From the NCBI GenBank assembly GCA_002309295.1, contig DBXF01000013.1, positions 16,276 through 80,275 of the forward strand: 64,000 nucleotides of DNA, written 5' to 3'. This document shows, piece after piece, positions 21,422 to 31,578 of this stretch; position 1 is the stretch's first letter; each line of letters begins with the position of its first letter. Source of the stretch: Bacteroidales bacterium UBA1219 (GTDB taxonomy: Bacteria; Bacteroidota; Bacteroidia; Bacteroidales; P3). The notes under the pieces were generated by a model. That model did no database searches, was not told where the DNA came from, and worked only from the letters and a program-made list of their open reading frames with translations. The position numbers were made by a program, and so were the translations under genes.

Positions 21422-21934
21422 TGTGTTTTTATTATCTTTTTTTCAAAAATTAAAAGTGCAAATATACGATTTTTTTTGTAAAGTGACAAATGATTTGTGA
21501 TTTGTGATTAGAAAAATTTATAAAAGAGACTGATTTTGAGCAAAATAGCACTCCACTCCTCACAATTCTGTTTGTGGCTTTTTTGAAAGAGATGAAAAAG
21601 TGTCTATTGCAAAATACACTTTTGGGAGTGTTTTTGTATTATGAGGGAAACAAATTTGCACGGTTGGTTTGAAAAAAATGTACAGAAAAACGACTTTTTC
21701 TCGTTTATCTGTACAAAATTTTGAAACCATATAATAAAACAGGCTGGTGGTTTATGTTGCCCCTTAGGGGCGTAATGGTTGGGGGGGGGATTTACTAACC
21801 GGAGGTTATCACCTCCGGCTGTATTATTGCGCCCTTACAGGGCTATAACGAAAAAATTATAAGTCAGCTAACGCCGAACTAAAACTTCCGAACTCCGCAT
21901 TGGCTGCGCCGAGCTAAAGGTTCCGAATTCCGAA
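21422..21934. repeat. Intergenic region with three short palindromes and a G9 tract
   Basis: A 513-bp spacer without a plausible gene. After the operon promoter (21459-21490) it is A/T-rich to about 21750. Three consecutive perfect hairpins follow: GCCCCTTAGGGGC (21759-21771), CCGGAGGT/ACCTCCGG around TATC (21799-21818), and GCCCTTACAGGGC (21831-21843), with a run of nine G at 21781-21789. The last part (21878-21935) is an inverted copy of the GCGGAGTTCGGAA repeat seen near 9150 and 11640. Such grouped palindromes look like a dispersed REP-type element. Confidence 0.7.
21459..21490 (-). promoter_or_regulatory. Promoter of the eight-gene polyene/lipid operon
   Basis: On the minus strand: TTTG (21487-21490), 20 nt spacer, TATATTTG (21459-21466). 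This matches the Bacteroidota consensus perfectly. It lies 38 nt upstream of the ACP start and should drive ACP through the CrtI-like gene. Confidence 0.75.
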
Positions 21935-23053
21935 TTAAACAAAGCTTTCCGCGGCCATGGCGTCGGCCATAAGGAGGCCTTTTTGTGTGGGACGAAAGGC
22001 AGTGCCGTCGTCGGTGAGGAGTCCGCGGAGGACGAACTGCCGGGCTTTTTCGGCAAACTGCGAGGCAAAATCGGGGAACCGCTGTTCCAACACGCTCTTT
22101 TCCACGCCTTTGGCTGTGCGCAGGGCTGTCATCACGTACTCGTTGTAGAGGTCGGCGGCGGTGAGCACCTCGCTCTCGCTGAAAGGAGTGCCGTTTTTCA
22201 CACCTTTAATATATGCAGCAATAACCGCCACGTTCCACCGCCGCTGTGTGCCACTAAAAGAGTGCGCCGCCGCCCCGAAACCCATATACCGGGTGCCGTC
22301 CCAATAACCGCTGTTGTGGCGCGAGTGGTAGCCGCTCTTGCAGAAGTTGGAAATCTCGTACTGCTCGAAATTATTTTCTTTCGCCCACTGTATCAAGGTG
22401 TTGTATTGGAAAATAACCGTTTCCTCGTCGCATGGTTGTATTTTGCCCTTTTCAACAAGTTTGGCGTAGGCGGTGCCTTGCTCCAAAGTGAGCGAGTAGC
22501 AGGAAAGATGCTGTACGTCAAGCGTTTCCACGGTGGCGAGGTTGCTCTGCCAGCTGTCGGACTGCGGTATGCCATAAATCAAATCTATGGAGATATTGTC
22601 AAAACCGCTATCCTGCGCTGTCTTCACGGCTTGCACAGCCTGCTGTGCGGTATGACGGCGGTTGAGCAGTTTCAAATCGGCATCCGAAAAGGACTGCACG
22701 CCGATGCTCAACCTATTCACGCCCAGCGTTTTAATCTCATACAAATATTCTTTGGTAAGCTGTTCGGGATTGGCCTCGAAGGTAAATTCTTCCAGTTGCG
22801 ACAAATCGTAGCAACGGTGGAGTGTGTCCAGAATTTTGTAGAGTTGCGAAGGGGTGAGCAGCGAAGGCGTTCCGCCGCCAAAATACAGTGTCTTAGCATG
22901 TTCCGTCCCAAGTTCGTCCTTGCGCAGTTCCATTTCGGAGCAGAGGGCGTCCACGTAGGTGTCGATGTCGGCCTCGCTTTTCAGCGGAAGCGAGTAGAAG
23001 GCGCAGTAGAGGCATTTCTGCCGGCAAAACGGTATGTGGACGTAGATCATCAT
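21935..23053 (-). CDS. hemW: Radical SAM family heme chaperone
   Basis: About 372 residues from the ATG at 23051-23053. Translation could extend 93 nt further upstream, but the family begins at IYVHIPFC, so the downstream start is preferred. The radical SAM cluster motif is C-x3-C-x2-C in FCRQKCLYCAF, followed by YFGGGTPSLL and FEANPEQL. The C-terminal HemN_C-like part is present. The motif CxxxCxxC with a further Cys-less Phe is typical of HemW (heme trafficking) rather than of coproporphyrinogen dehydrogenase HemN. A palindrome-rich spacer separates it from ligA. Confidence 0.9.
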   Translation of the reverse strand: MMIYVHIPFCRQKCLYCAFYSLPLKSEADIDTYVDALCSEMELRKDELGTEHAKTLYFGGGTPSLLTPSQLYKILDTLHRCYDLSQLEEFTFEANPEQLTKEYLYEIKTLGVNRLSIGVQSFSDADLKLLNRRHTAQQAVQAVKTAQDSGFDNISIDLIYGIPQSDSWQSNLATVETLDVQHLSCYSLTLEQGTAYAKLVEKGKIQPCDEETVIFQYNTLIQWAKENNFEQYEISNFCKSGYHSRHNSGYWDGTRYMGFGAAAHSFSGTQRRWNVAVIAAYIKGVKNGTPFSESEVLTAADLYNEYVMTALRTAKGVEKSVLEQRFPDFASQFAEKARQFVLRGLLTDDGTAFRPTQKGLLMADAMAAESFV

Positions 23054-23131
23054 TAGGGGACAACTAAAATTACTTTTGAACACGGATGACACGAATATAA
23101 CTGATTGGCACTTCACATAAACATGAATTCC

Positions 23132-23194
23132 CATATAATTGACCATAAATTATTTAGGAATAGTAATTTATGGATAATTAGTGGCAATTATATG
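23132..23194. repeat. A/T-rich interrupted inverted repeat between ligA and hemW
   Basis: Outer arms CATATAATTG (23132-23141) and CAATTATATG (23185-23194) are perfect complements. Inner arms ATAAATTA (23145-23152) and TAATTTAT (23164-23171) are also perfect. The whole can fold into one long interrupted hairpin. There is no G/C-rich stem or U-tract, so it is not a typical terminator. Confidence 0.7.
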
Positions 23195-23247
23195 TTGAAA
23201 GAAAAACTGTCATTATCGTCTCTTTAAAGCATCTAATTATTTGTTAA

Positions 23248-25323
<2,076 letters not shown>

Positions 25324-25378
25324 TTAATTATCTCCGTTTGTTCTCGACTTCAATTTGTCATATTAACTCAAAACACTT

Positions 25379-28300
25379 TTACTGATCCATTTTTTTCTGC
25401 AAGTCGGCTTTCTGCTTGCGGTATTTTTTCAGTTCGTCGGCGTTGCCCGGATGCGACGGGTCTTCGAGTATGTCAACCATAAGCGATGTGGCGTTGAAGT
25501 AAATCGAAGTCATCTCGTCGGGGTCGGAGGCGTTTTGGCATATCTCCATGCATTTAAGCAGGTTTTCCTTGGATTTGGCGATGTCATACATATCTTCATC
25601 CATCTTGTAAACCAAGGCCTTAGCAATGTAGTTGAGGGCTATGTCCTCTTCCACATATTCCTTATATCCGTTTTGATACAGCGGGGTAAGCACGGCAAGC
25701 GATGTGTCGAAATGTTTGTTAGCAGTATATATGCGGTTCATGGAGTAACAAACCACTCCCATACGACGATGGTAGTATCCGCGATTACGTTTCAGCGAGG
25801 GGTTGGTGTCCATGGTAGCGAGTTCACCGACGACGGCGGAGTAGAGTTTAAGAGCCTCTTTGTTCCATGTGTCGGCGTTGTCGGGGTCTTGTTCGGCAAG
25901 TTTTTCGAAACATTGGGCGGTCTGGCTCTTGATATTCAGCTCGTTGAATTTACAGTCGTCGGGGGCGGTGTCGCAGTACATCTGGCGGTTGAGCTCGCTG
26001 CATTGGCGGAACTGCTCCACGGCCTGTTCTAAGGAGTCGCTCATGCGGTAGTACCGGGCCACGGCGTAGGCCAGCTTGTAGTACTGGTCGTCGGGAGTTT
26101 CGCCGTACTCCATAAGGAATTCCTTGGCTTCTTTGGCATCCTTGTAATAACGCAGGGTAGCGACGGGCACGCCAATTTTCGACCAAAGGTCGCCCAGCTC
26201 TATAGCCTCGCCGATATAAGCCTGGTAATGGTCCATGTCGGTTAATTTCACGGAGTCGAGGTATTGGTAGAATCTCGATTGGGAAATGAGGGACTGCATG
26301 AATTCGTCATTATCATCGTAATATTTTATCAGCGTGGCTTTAAGTTTCTCGTATTTTTGGCTGACCTTTGTCATGGGCTTGGTTTCGTACAGACTTTCGG
26401 CCTTTTGCAACGACTCTATCATCTTGTCTATCTTTTCCTGTTGCGCCATGGAAACCGCCTTGCTGTAGTGCAGTTCGGCCCAGTTGCCGTACAAAGTGCT
26501 GTCGCCGAGCTTTTCGGCTTTTTTGAACTCCTTGTCGGATTTGTCGAAATATTTCTTGGCTTTTTTGAAATCCTGTTGTGCCAAAAACACATCGCCTTGG
26601 AAATGGTAAGCGGCGGCCTTGCGCGCGGTGTACACGGCCTTGGCCTTTTCGGGAATGCGTTTCTCGTAGTCGAACACCTGCTGGTAGCAGTCGAAAGCCT
26701 CGTTGTAGCGTTTTTGGTTGAAAAACGCATCGCCTTTTTGCAAACGATTGGTACACAGCTCTGTAATGGCGTATCCCGATGCATCGTCGGCGGCGGCTTT
26801 ATCGTAATATCCGGCGGCTTTGTCGTAGCTCAGCATCGACTGTTTGTAAAGTTCCTCGTTGTACAGGCGCTCGGCCTCGTTGTTGTAAAATTCGGCCTTA
26901 AACATAGCGGTGTCTTCTCCGTTGCGCTTGGCCACAGCGGTTAGAATCTCCTCGGTGAAGGCATCCACCTTGTCGGCAATAAAATCGTTGTCGGTATGGT
27001 AGCCGTGGACTTTCACGGCGCGGTTCACCCGCAGGCAATGCCCATCGAAAATAGTGGGATAATACTTGTTGCATTCGTAGTAAGTGGCTTTGTATTCGTC
27101 GAACTTTTTAAGCAGTTCGCCAGGAGCGTCGTCGGAATAGAGCGACATAGCAACTATGGTTGTCTTGGTTTTGCCGAAAATGTTGGGCATAAGAATGTAT
27201 GGCATGTCGTTTTTCAGCTCCTGCTGCAGGCTGTCGATGGCAGTTATATATACGGTCAAAAGGCTGTCGTTGTCCGACGAAACTTTTTGCATTGTGTAAA
27301 GGTAGAACAACTTGCTGCTCAGCGTGGGCTCCACTTGGTATAGCTCCCTTGCTGTGCTCACCATATAATCCTTGATTTTCGACGTCAACTCACTGGCTTC
27401 CAAATCAAAACAAGGTGTAAAGGACAAACCGAAAAGTTGATTGCGGAGGTATGTAGCTGTGTTTATGTATTCGTTTCTGTCCACTTTGCGAAACATATTG
27501 TATGCCGAGTCGAGATACTGCTCGGCTTTGGCCTGATTTTCGTCCCCCAAATATAAAATAGAAATTGCGGAATATTCCCTGGCAATTTTTTCTGCCTCGA
27601 ACTTAGGCAATGACTGAGCTGCTTTCAAATCCTCAAAAGCCTGTTTTATTCCCTCTGCGTGGTCTTTTTCCGCGAACGTTTTCAAAGAATTTTGACTTAG
27701 ATAATAGGGTGCCGAGGGGTCTTTGCTCTTTTTAAGTTCTGTTTGCCTTAGCTGCTCTGCTTCCTGCTCGTAGCCTTCTGCAGCAAGTGCATTATAATAG
27801 TCGTACAAAAACATTAAGTTGTTGAAACCATTGTCGTAAAGCATTTTGTAGTAATGACTTGCGGGGGTGGTGTCGTTGTTGGCGTCCCTCACTGCAAGAT
27901 AATAATCAATACGCTGCAGGTTTTTGTCGCTCATGTCGCCGTCCACAATCTGGTTCCGGGCTTTTTCCACACAGCCGTCGATATCGCCTTTGAGCAGCAT
28001 TGCCTCGCAATCTTTGCGCACATCTTTGTCGATAAAGCACCTCTTGAGCGGGTTAATAACGTTTGCTATTTTACGGTAGAAATCCCGAGTGCCTTCAAAT
28101 TGGTTCAATTGCAACAGTTGTCCGGCAAGTTCATCTGTTTCGTCATTAATAATGGCCATATTGGTGTATTCACGGAACATTGGCACACCGGAGTTGCGGT
28201 AGAAATACATGCACAGCGAGTCGAAGAGGTTCTCGCGTTCGGTGTCATAACGCTTGTGGTCCACCATATAAATAAGTACGGAGTCCTTGGTAAGAGCGTC

Positions 28301-28585
28301 GGTTTTTATGTTCTTCCACGCCTTGCTGAGAAAAATGTAATTTTCCTTGCGCACTTTGCCCAAGTCCATAAAGTCGCCGTATTTTAGTTTCTTGGAGTTG
28401 AACACCGCCACACCGCCGGCGTTGGTGGTGAGCGTTTGTCCGCAACATTCTATAGTTACACCCGACAGCGGTTTGCCCGTGCCGTAGTCCAAAACTTTGA
28501 AAATCTGGCGCACCTGCGCGGAGGCAACGCCGCATACCATCATGGCCAACGCCATGGAAACCAAGGTTTTTCCGAATTTATTCAT
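25379..28585 (-). CDS. Large exported TPR-repeat protein
   Basis: 1068 residues from the ATG at 28583-28585. That start was chosen because it opens a good signal peptide ending near CGVASAQ; an ATG 39 nt upstream lies very close to the promoter. A short carboxypeptidase-regulatory-like Ig segment (VLDYGTGKPLSGVTIECCGQ, about residues 30-75) is followed by long alpha-helical TPR-like arrays, for example YNEAFDCYQQVFDYE and FLAQQDFKKAKKYFDKSD. It is probably a periplasmic or surface scaffold for protein-protein contacts. No enzyme motif or T9SS tail was seen. A promoter lies 37 nt upstream. Confidence 0.82.
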   Translation of the reverse strand: MNKFGKTLVSMALAMMVCGVASAQVRQIFKVLDYGTGKPLSGVTIECCGQTLTTNAGGVAVFNSKKLKYGDFMDLGKVRKENYIFLSKAWKNIKTDALTKDSVLIYMVDHKRYDTERENLFDSLCMYFYRNSGVPMFREYTNMAIINDETDELAGQLLQLNQFEGTRDFYRKIANVINPLKRCFIDKDVRKDCEAMLLKGDIDGCVEKARNQIVDGDMSDKNLQRIDYYLAVRDANNDTTPASHYYKMLYDNGFNNLMFLYDYYNALAAEGYEQEAEQLRQTELKKSKDPSAPYYLSQNSLKTFAEKDHAEGIKQAFEDLKAAQSLPKFEAEKIAREYSAISILYLGDENQAKAEQYLDSAYNMFRKVDRNEYINTATYLRNQLFGLSFTPCFDLEASELTSKIKDYMVSTARELYQVEPTLSSKLFYLYTMQKVSSDNDSLLTVYITAIDSLQQELKNDMPYILMPNIFGKTKTTIVAMSLYSDDAPGELLKKFDEYKATYYECNKYYPTIFDGHCLRVNRAVKVHGYHTDNDFIADKVDAFTEEILTAVAKRNGEDTAMFKAEFYNNEAERLYNEELYKQSMLSYDKAAGYYDKAAADDASGYAITELCTNRLQKGDAFFNQKRYNEAFDCYQQVFDYEKRIPEKAKAVYTARKAAAYHFQGDVFLAQQDFKKAKKYFDKSDKEFKKAEKLGDSTLYGNWAELHYSKAVSMAQQEKIDKMIESLQKAESLYETKPMTKVSQKYEKLKATLIKYYDDNDEFMQSLISQSRFYQYLDSVKLTDMDHYQAYIGEAIELGDLWSKIGVPVATLRYYKDAKEAKEFLMEYGETPDDQYYKLAYAVARYYRMSDSLEQAVEQFRQCSELNRQMYCDTAPDDCKFNELNIKSQTAQCFEKLAEQDPDNADTWNKEALKLYSAVVGELATMDTNPSLKRNRGYYHRRMGVVCYSMNRIYTANKHFDTSLAVLTPLYQNGYKEYVEEDIALNYIAKALVYKMDEDMYDIAKSKENLLKCMEICQNASDPDEMTSIYFNATSLMVDILEDPSHPGNADELKKYRKQKADLQKKMDQ

Positions 28586-28621
28586 AGGATATAAGTGTTT
28601 TTTTATGTGAAAAAGATTTTG

Positions 28622-28653
28622 CAAATTTACGATTTTTTACAGATAAAAACAAG
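28622..28653 (-). promoter_or_regulatory. Promoter of the TPR-protein gene
   Basis: Minus strand: CTTG (28650-28653), 20 nt, TAAATTTG (28622-28629). This is close to the consensus. It is arranged back to back with the plus-strand promoter at 28688-28719. Confidence 0.6.
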
Positions 28654-28687
28654 ATGATGCATCAATTTCGACTAAAACTTTTTTTCG

Positions 28688-28719
28688 TTTGCATTAATTC
28701 GTTTTTTTCCGTATTTTTG
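28688..28719 (+). promoter_or_regulatory. Promoter of the chimeric cstA-fragment gene
   Basis: TTTG (28688-28691), 20 nt, TATTTTTG (28712-28719). This is a full match to the Bacteroidota consensus. The leader to the ATG at 28781 is about 55 nt. Its sequence is unrelated to the leader of the intact cstA at 29732. Confidence 0.7.
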
Positions 28720-28780
28720 CAAGTCTGTTTCGCAAGGACAGAAACCATTTCAGTAACAACGTAAAAAACACAGTATAGTC

Positions 28781-29536
28781 ATGATAACATTCATCATATC
28801 AGTAGTTTTACTTTTGTTGGGGTATTTCATATATTCCAAGATTATAGAAAAGATATTGGGCGTGGCCCCTGCAAAAGCCACTCCTGCCACCACTATGGCC
28901 GACGGTGTGGACTATGTGCCTATGAAAACGTGGCGCATTTTTCTTATCCAATTCCTGAACATCGCCGGCGTGGGACCCATTGTGGGTGCCATTATGGGAG
29001 CGAATATGAGGCATGTCAAAATAATTACGATTTTAGCCATCTTGTTTGTAGTAAACACGAAAACAATCGCTCAAACAACAGACAGACAGCTGGTTGATAA
29101 AATCGTTCAGATAAACGACATACCTTATGTCGGAAACTTCGGAGACAGTTTGTATTGGAAAATTGTGGCCGAAGGACTTGACATTGTCCCCAATTTAATT
29201 GAGTTGATTGATGATACAACGACGACAAAAGCGACTATTCCAAATTGGGGAGGATATTATTGTGTCGGAGACATTGCCTTTAGCATGATAAACGACATCA
29301 TTTTTCAGATTCCCATTCTCAATTTCATCCAAACAAAAACAGACTATGTAGGGGAAAAAATATATTTCGAATTTGTACAGTATGATTTTCAAAACAGAGT
29401 CCATCTGAAAAATGAGTTATCCGATTGGTTTGTAGCCAATAATGACGGTCTCGAGTGGGTAAACAATAAAAAAGAGTTTCTCGCCAACCATTACAATCCA
29501 CCTTACATAAAAGGTCACTACGTTTTTAATAAATAA
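28781..29536 (+). CDS. Chimeric gene: duplicated CstA N-terminus fused to an unknown exported protein
   Basis: The open frame encodes 251 residues. Residues 1-74 copy the N-terminus of the intact CstA at 29732 with only three differences (I17/V, A29/D, T50/P), ending at the shared GAIMGA. From residue 76 it is unrelated: MRHVKIITILAILFVVNTKTIAQ is itself a good signal peptide, starting at the ATG 29006-29008, followed by about 155 polar A/T-rich-coded residues (PNWGGYYCVGDIAFSMINDII). Either the fusion is translated, or the inner ATG makes a normal secreted protein behind a cstA-derived leader. The exported part has no family I recognise. Confidence 0.75.
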   Translation: MITFIISVVLLLLGYFIYSKIIEKILGVAPAKATPATTMADGVDYVPMKTWRIFLIQFLNIAGVGPIVGAIMGANMRHVKIITILAILFVVNTKTIAQTTDRQLVDKIVQINDIPYVGNFGDSLYWKIVAEGLDIVPNLIELIDDTTTTKATIPNWGGYYCVGDIAFSMINDIIFQIPILNFIQTKTDYVGEKIYFEFVQYDFQNRVHLKNELSDWFVANNDGLEWVNNKKEFLANHYNPPYIKGHYVFNK

Positions 29537-29590
29537 CAACCGAGCATTAGCCGCCAATACAAAGCCAATAGACCGGTGGTCCTAAATTGC

Positions 29591-29714
29591 TGTCTGGTTA
29601 GTTGAAAACAACCTCGTCGGAGGCACAAGCCATCAATATATCAATGTCACGAAAAATATTTTTCCAAAATCCAATATTTTTTCGTAAATTTGCAGTTTGG
29701 TATTTAACCAGACA
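29591..29714. repeat. 10-bp inverted repeat flanking the cstA promoter
   Basis: TGTCTGGTTA (29591-29600) and TAACCAGACA (29705-29714) are exact complements, 104 nt apart. The right copy lies in the predicted cstA leader and the cstA -7 box lies between the arms. They could be an operator pair or the ends of an old insertion; the sequence does not decide. Confidence 0.5.
29685..29692 (+). promoter_or_regulatory. Putative -7 box of cstA
   Basis: TAAATTTG matches the -7 consensus. A weak TTTC at 29661-29664 stands 20 nt upstream as a possible -33 element. The leader to the ATG at 29732 is about 35 nt. Confidence 0.5.
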
Positions 29715-29731
29715 AAAAACATAGTTAGGTT

Positions 29732-31210
29732 ATGATAACATTCATAATATCAGTAGTTTTGCTATTATTAGGATACTTCGTGTACTCCAAAATAATAGAA
29801 AAGATATTGGGCGTGGACCCTGCAAAAGCCACTCCCGCCACCACTATGGCCGACGGTGTGGACTATGTGCCGATGAAACCGTGGCGCATTTTTCTTATCC
29901 AGTTCCTGAACATCGCCGGCGTGGGTCCCATCGTGGGAGCCATTATGGGAGCACAGTTCGGCACGGCCTCGTTTCTGTGGATAGTGTTCGGATGTATCCT
30001 GGCGGGTGCCGTGCACGATTTCATCGCCGGTTTCGTGTCGTTGCGCGACAAGGGCTGCTCCCTGCCCGAAATCCACGGCAAGTACCTCGGCAACGGCGCC
30101 AAGCAGATTATGCGCTATTTCACTGTGATACTGATGATTCTGGTGGGTGCCGTGTTTGTAAAGACTCCCTCCACCCTACTTTTCGACAATTACTCAAAAG
30201 ACTGGGTCATTACTATCGGCGACATGCAAATAACTTGGCAGATATGGATCTGGCCGGTGATAATCTTCGTGTATTACATGCTTGCCACCATGCTCCCCAT
30301 CGACAAGCTGATAGGCCGTATCTACCCCATTTTCGGCATCTTGCTGCTGCTTATGGCCGTGTTTGTGATGTGCGCCTTCTTCTTCCGTCCCGAAGTGCAT
30401 CTCACCGAGGTGTGGGAAGGCCTTAGCAACCAGCATCCCAAGGCCGACACCAACCCCATTTTCCCGATGATGTTCGTAAGCATCGCCTGCGGCGCCATCT
30501 CGGGATTCCACGCCACGCAGTCGCCGCTGATGGCACGCTGCATGGTTAACGAAAAACAGGCACGTCCTATCTTCTACGGCGCCATGATAGCCGAAGGCAT
30601 CGTAGCCCTTATCTGGGCCGCCGCAGCCACATATTTCTTCCACGACAAAGCCGACCTCTGCGCCGGACAGAGCGGCGATGCCATGGTTGGCGTAATAGCC
30701 AACGAGTGGTTCACACCCGTGCTGGCCGTGGTTACCGTGCTCGGCGTTATCGCCGCCGCCATCACCTCGGGCGACACCGCTCTGCGTTCAGCACGTCTGA
30801 TAGTGGCCGACATCTTCAAAATCGACCAGAAACCCATCTGGAAACGTTTCCTCGTGGCACTGCCCGTATTCCTGCTGGCCGGAGCCATATTGGTTTACAC
30901 TTTCGCCGACGCCGACGGATTCCAGACCATCTGGCGCTATTTTGCTTGGGCCAACCAGCTTCTGGCAATGGTAACACTCTGGGCGATAACCGTTTATTTG
31001 ACTATCAACAAAAAACCGTATATCATCACGCTTCTGCCCGCATTGTTTATGACAATGGTCTGCTCCACCTTCATCATCATCTCCGACAGCGGATTCGGAC
31101 TGCCGCACACACTTTCGTACATCCTCGGCGGAGCGGTAACCCTCGCCTCATGTGTGTGGTTTTTCGCATGGAAAGCAAAAAAATCCGAGAAACTGAAGGA
31201 GAAGGTTTGA
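29732..31210 (+). CDS. cstA: Carbon starvation protein CstA family transporter
   Basis: A 492-residue polytopic inner-membrane protein of the CstA family, in the short form usual in Bacteroidota (E. coli CstA is about 700). Family hallmarks are the N-terminal NIAGVGPIVGAIMGAQFG, VHDFIAGFVSLRDKG and the central ISGFHATQSPLMARC. About 12-14 membrane segments are visible. CstA-type proteins import peptides or pyruvate under carbon limitation; the exact substrate here is unknown. A diverged partial copy of its first 74 codons stands directly upstream at 28781. Confidence 0.93.
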   Translation: MITFIISVVLLLLGYFVYSKIIEKILGVDPAKATPATTMADGVDYVPMKPWRIFLIQFLNIAGVGPIVGAIMGAQFGTASFLWIVFGCILAGAVHDFIAGFVSLRDKGCSLPEIHGKYLGNGAKQIMRYFTVILMILVGAVFVKTPSTLLFDNYSKDWVITIGDMQITWQIWIWPVIIFVYYMLATMLPIDKLIGRIYPIFGILLLLMAVFVMCAFFFRPEVHLTEVWEGLSNQHPKADTNPIFPMMFVSIACGAISGFHATQSPLMARCMVNEKQARPIFYGAMIAEGIVALIWAAAATYFFHDKADLCAGQSGDAMVGVIANEWFTPVLAVVTVLGVIAAAITSGDTALRSARLIVADIFKIDQKPIWKRFLVALPVFLLAGAILVYTFADADGFQTIWRYFAWANQLLAMVTLWAITVYLTINKKPYIITLLPALFMTMVCSTFIIISDSGFGLPHTLSYILGGAVTLASCVWFFAWKAKKSEKLKEKV

Positions 31211-31226
31211 AAACACATATTTTCAA

Positions 31227-31254
31227 GTTTCGCATTAGCGAGAAACAGGTTTTT
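31227..31254 (+). terminator. Weak terminator-like hairpin after cstA
   Basis: GTTTC (31227-31231) pairs with GAAAC (31242-31246), extended by an inner GC/GC step with a 2-nt bulge; GGTTTTT follows. The stem is short, so termination would be inefficient. Confidence 0.3.
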
Positions 31255-31285
31255 CCATGTCGCCTCTAGCGAGAAATCTATTTTT

Positions 31286-31316
31286 TTTGCAAAATAAATA
31301 AAATTATGTATTTTTG
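31286..31316 (+). promoter_or_regulatory. Consensus promoter upstream of a structured transcript
   Basis: TTTG (31286-31289), 19 nt, TATTTTTG (31309-31316). No clear protein gene starts near it; the next large gene begins 255 nt downstream. It probably drives the hairpin-rich leader or small RNA at about 31323-31485. Confidence 0.65.
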
Positions 31317-31322
31317 CATAAT

Positions 31323-31485
31323 TGATTTAAAATACGGGATAATAAGCAGTTGCACAATTTGCAACGATAATGTACGCAAGTTTACAACCTTCCACGACCC
31401 AAGTCACGGAAAAGTGCAAAAAACCGCCTATTTTATGCAATAAATACTCCGTATTGCACAAAAAACATACTTTTTTGTGCAATAC
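31323..31485 (+). ncRNA. Candidate structured leader or small RNA with alternative hairpins
   Basis: Behind the promoter at 31286-31316, the predicted RNA contains GTTGCA-N5-TGCAAC (31349-31365). TGCAATA (31436-31442) can pair with TATTGCA (31452-31458). The same TATTGCA segment is also part of a perfect 15-bp hairpin, 31451-31465 with 31471-31485, around a 5-nt loop. The two pairings exclude each other, as in attenuators and riboswitches. The strong hairpin ends with its U-run inside the stem rather than after it, so its role as a terminator is uncertain. Boundaries are inferred. Confidence 0.4.
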
Positions 31486-31509
31486 GCATCGAAAATTGAA
31501 TAAAAATCG

Positions 31510-31517
31510 TATCTTTG
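31510..31517 (+). promoter_or_regulatory. Putative -7 box before the 31572 gene
   Basis: TATCTTTG matches TAnnTTTG, 54 nt before the ATG at 31572. No TTTG is present at the expected distance upstream, so this is only moderately supported. Confidence 0.4.
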
Positions 31518-31538
31518 CAGCGTGAAAATAGCCATTTT

Positions 31539-31578
31539 CAACAATAAAGTTATGAACTCAACAATAACGTTATGATAC
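31539..31578 (+). repeat. 20-bp tandem duplication spanning a start codon
   Basis: CAACAATAAAGTTATGAACT (31539-31558) is followed at once by CAACAATAACGTTATGATAC (31559-31578), differing at three positions. Each copy carries an ATG. The first ATG opens a seven-codon frame (31552-31575) whose TGA overlaps the ATG of the downstream gene. Confidence 0.75.

Larger units (their letters stand above)
31211..31571. other. Hairpin-rich intergenic region
   Basis: A 361-bp A/T-rich spacer. It holds a weak terminator-like hairpin after cstA (31227-31246), a consensus promoter (31286-31316), the GTTGCA/TGCAAC palindrome (31349-31365), two mutually exclusive hairpins (31436-31485), a second -7 box TATCTTTG (31510-31517), and a 20-bp tandem duplication at the start of the next gene (31539-31578). 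A 51-codon open frame (31370-31525) is possible but has no supporting features beyond position behind the promoter. Confidence 0.65.

Noticed and set aside
23054..23146. Upstream start for hemW adding about 31 residues
   Set aside because: The extra N-terminus (VNYMGIHVYVKCQ...) has no family match; HemW begins at MIYVHIPFC.
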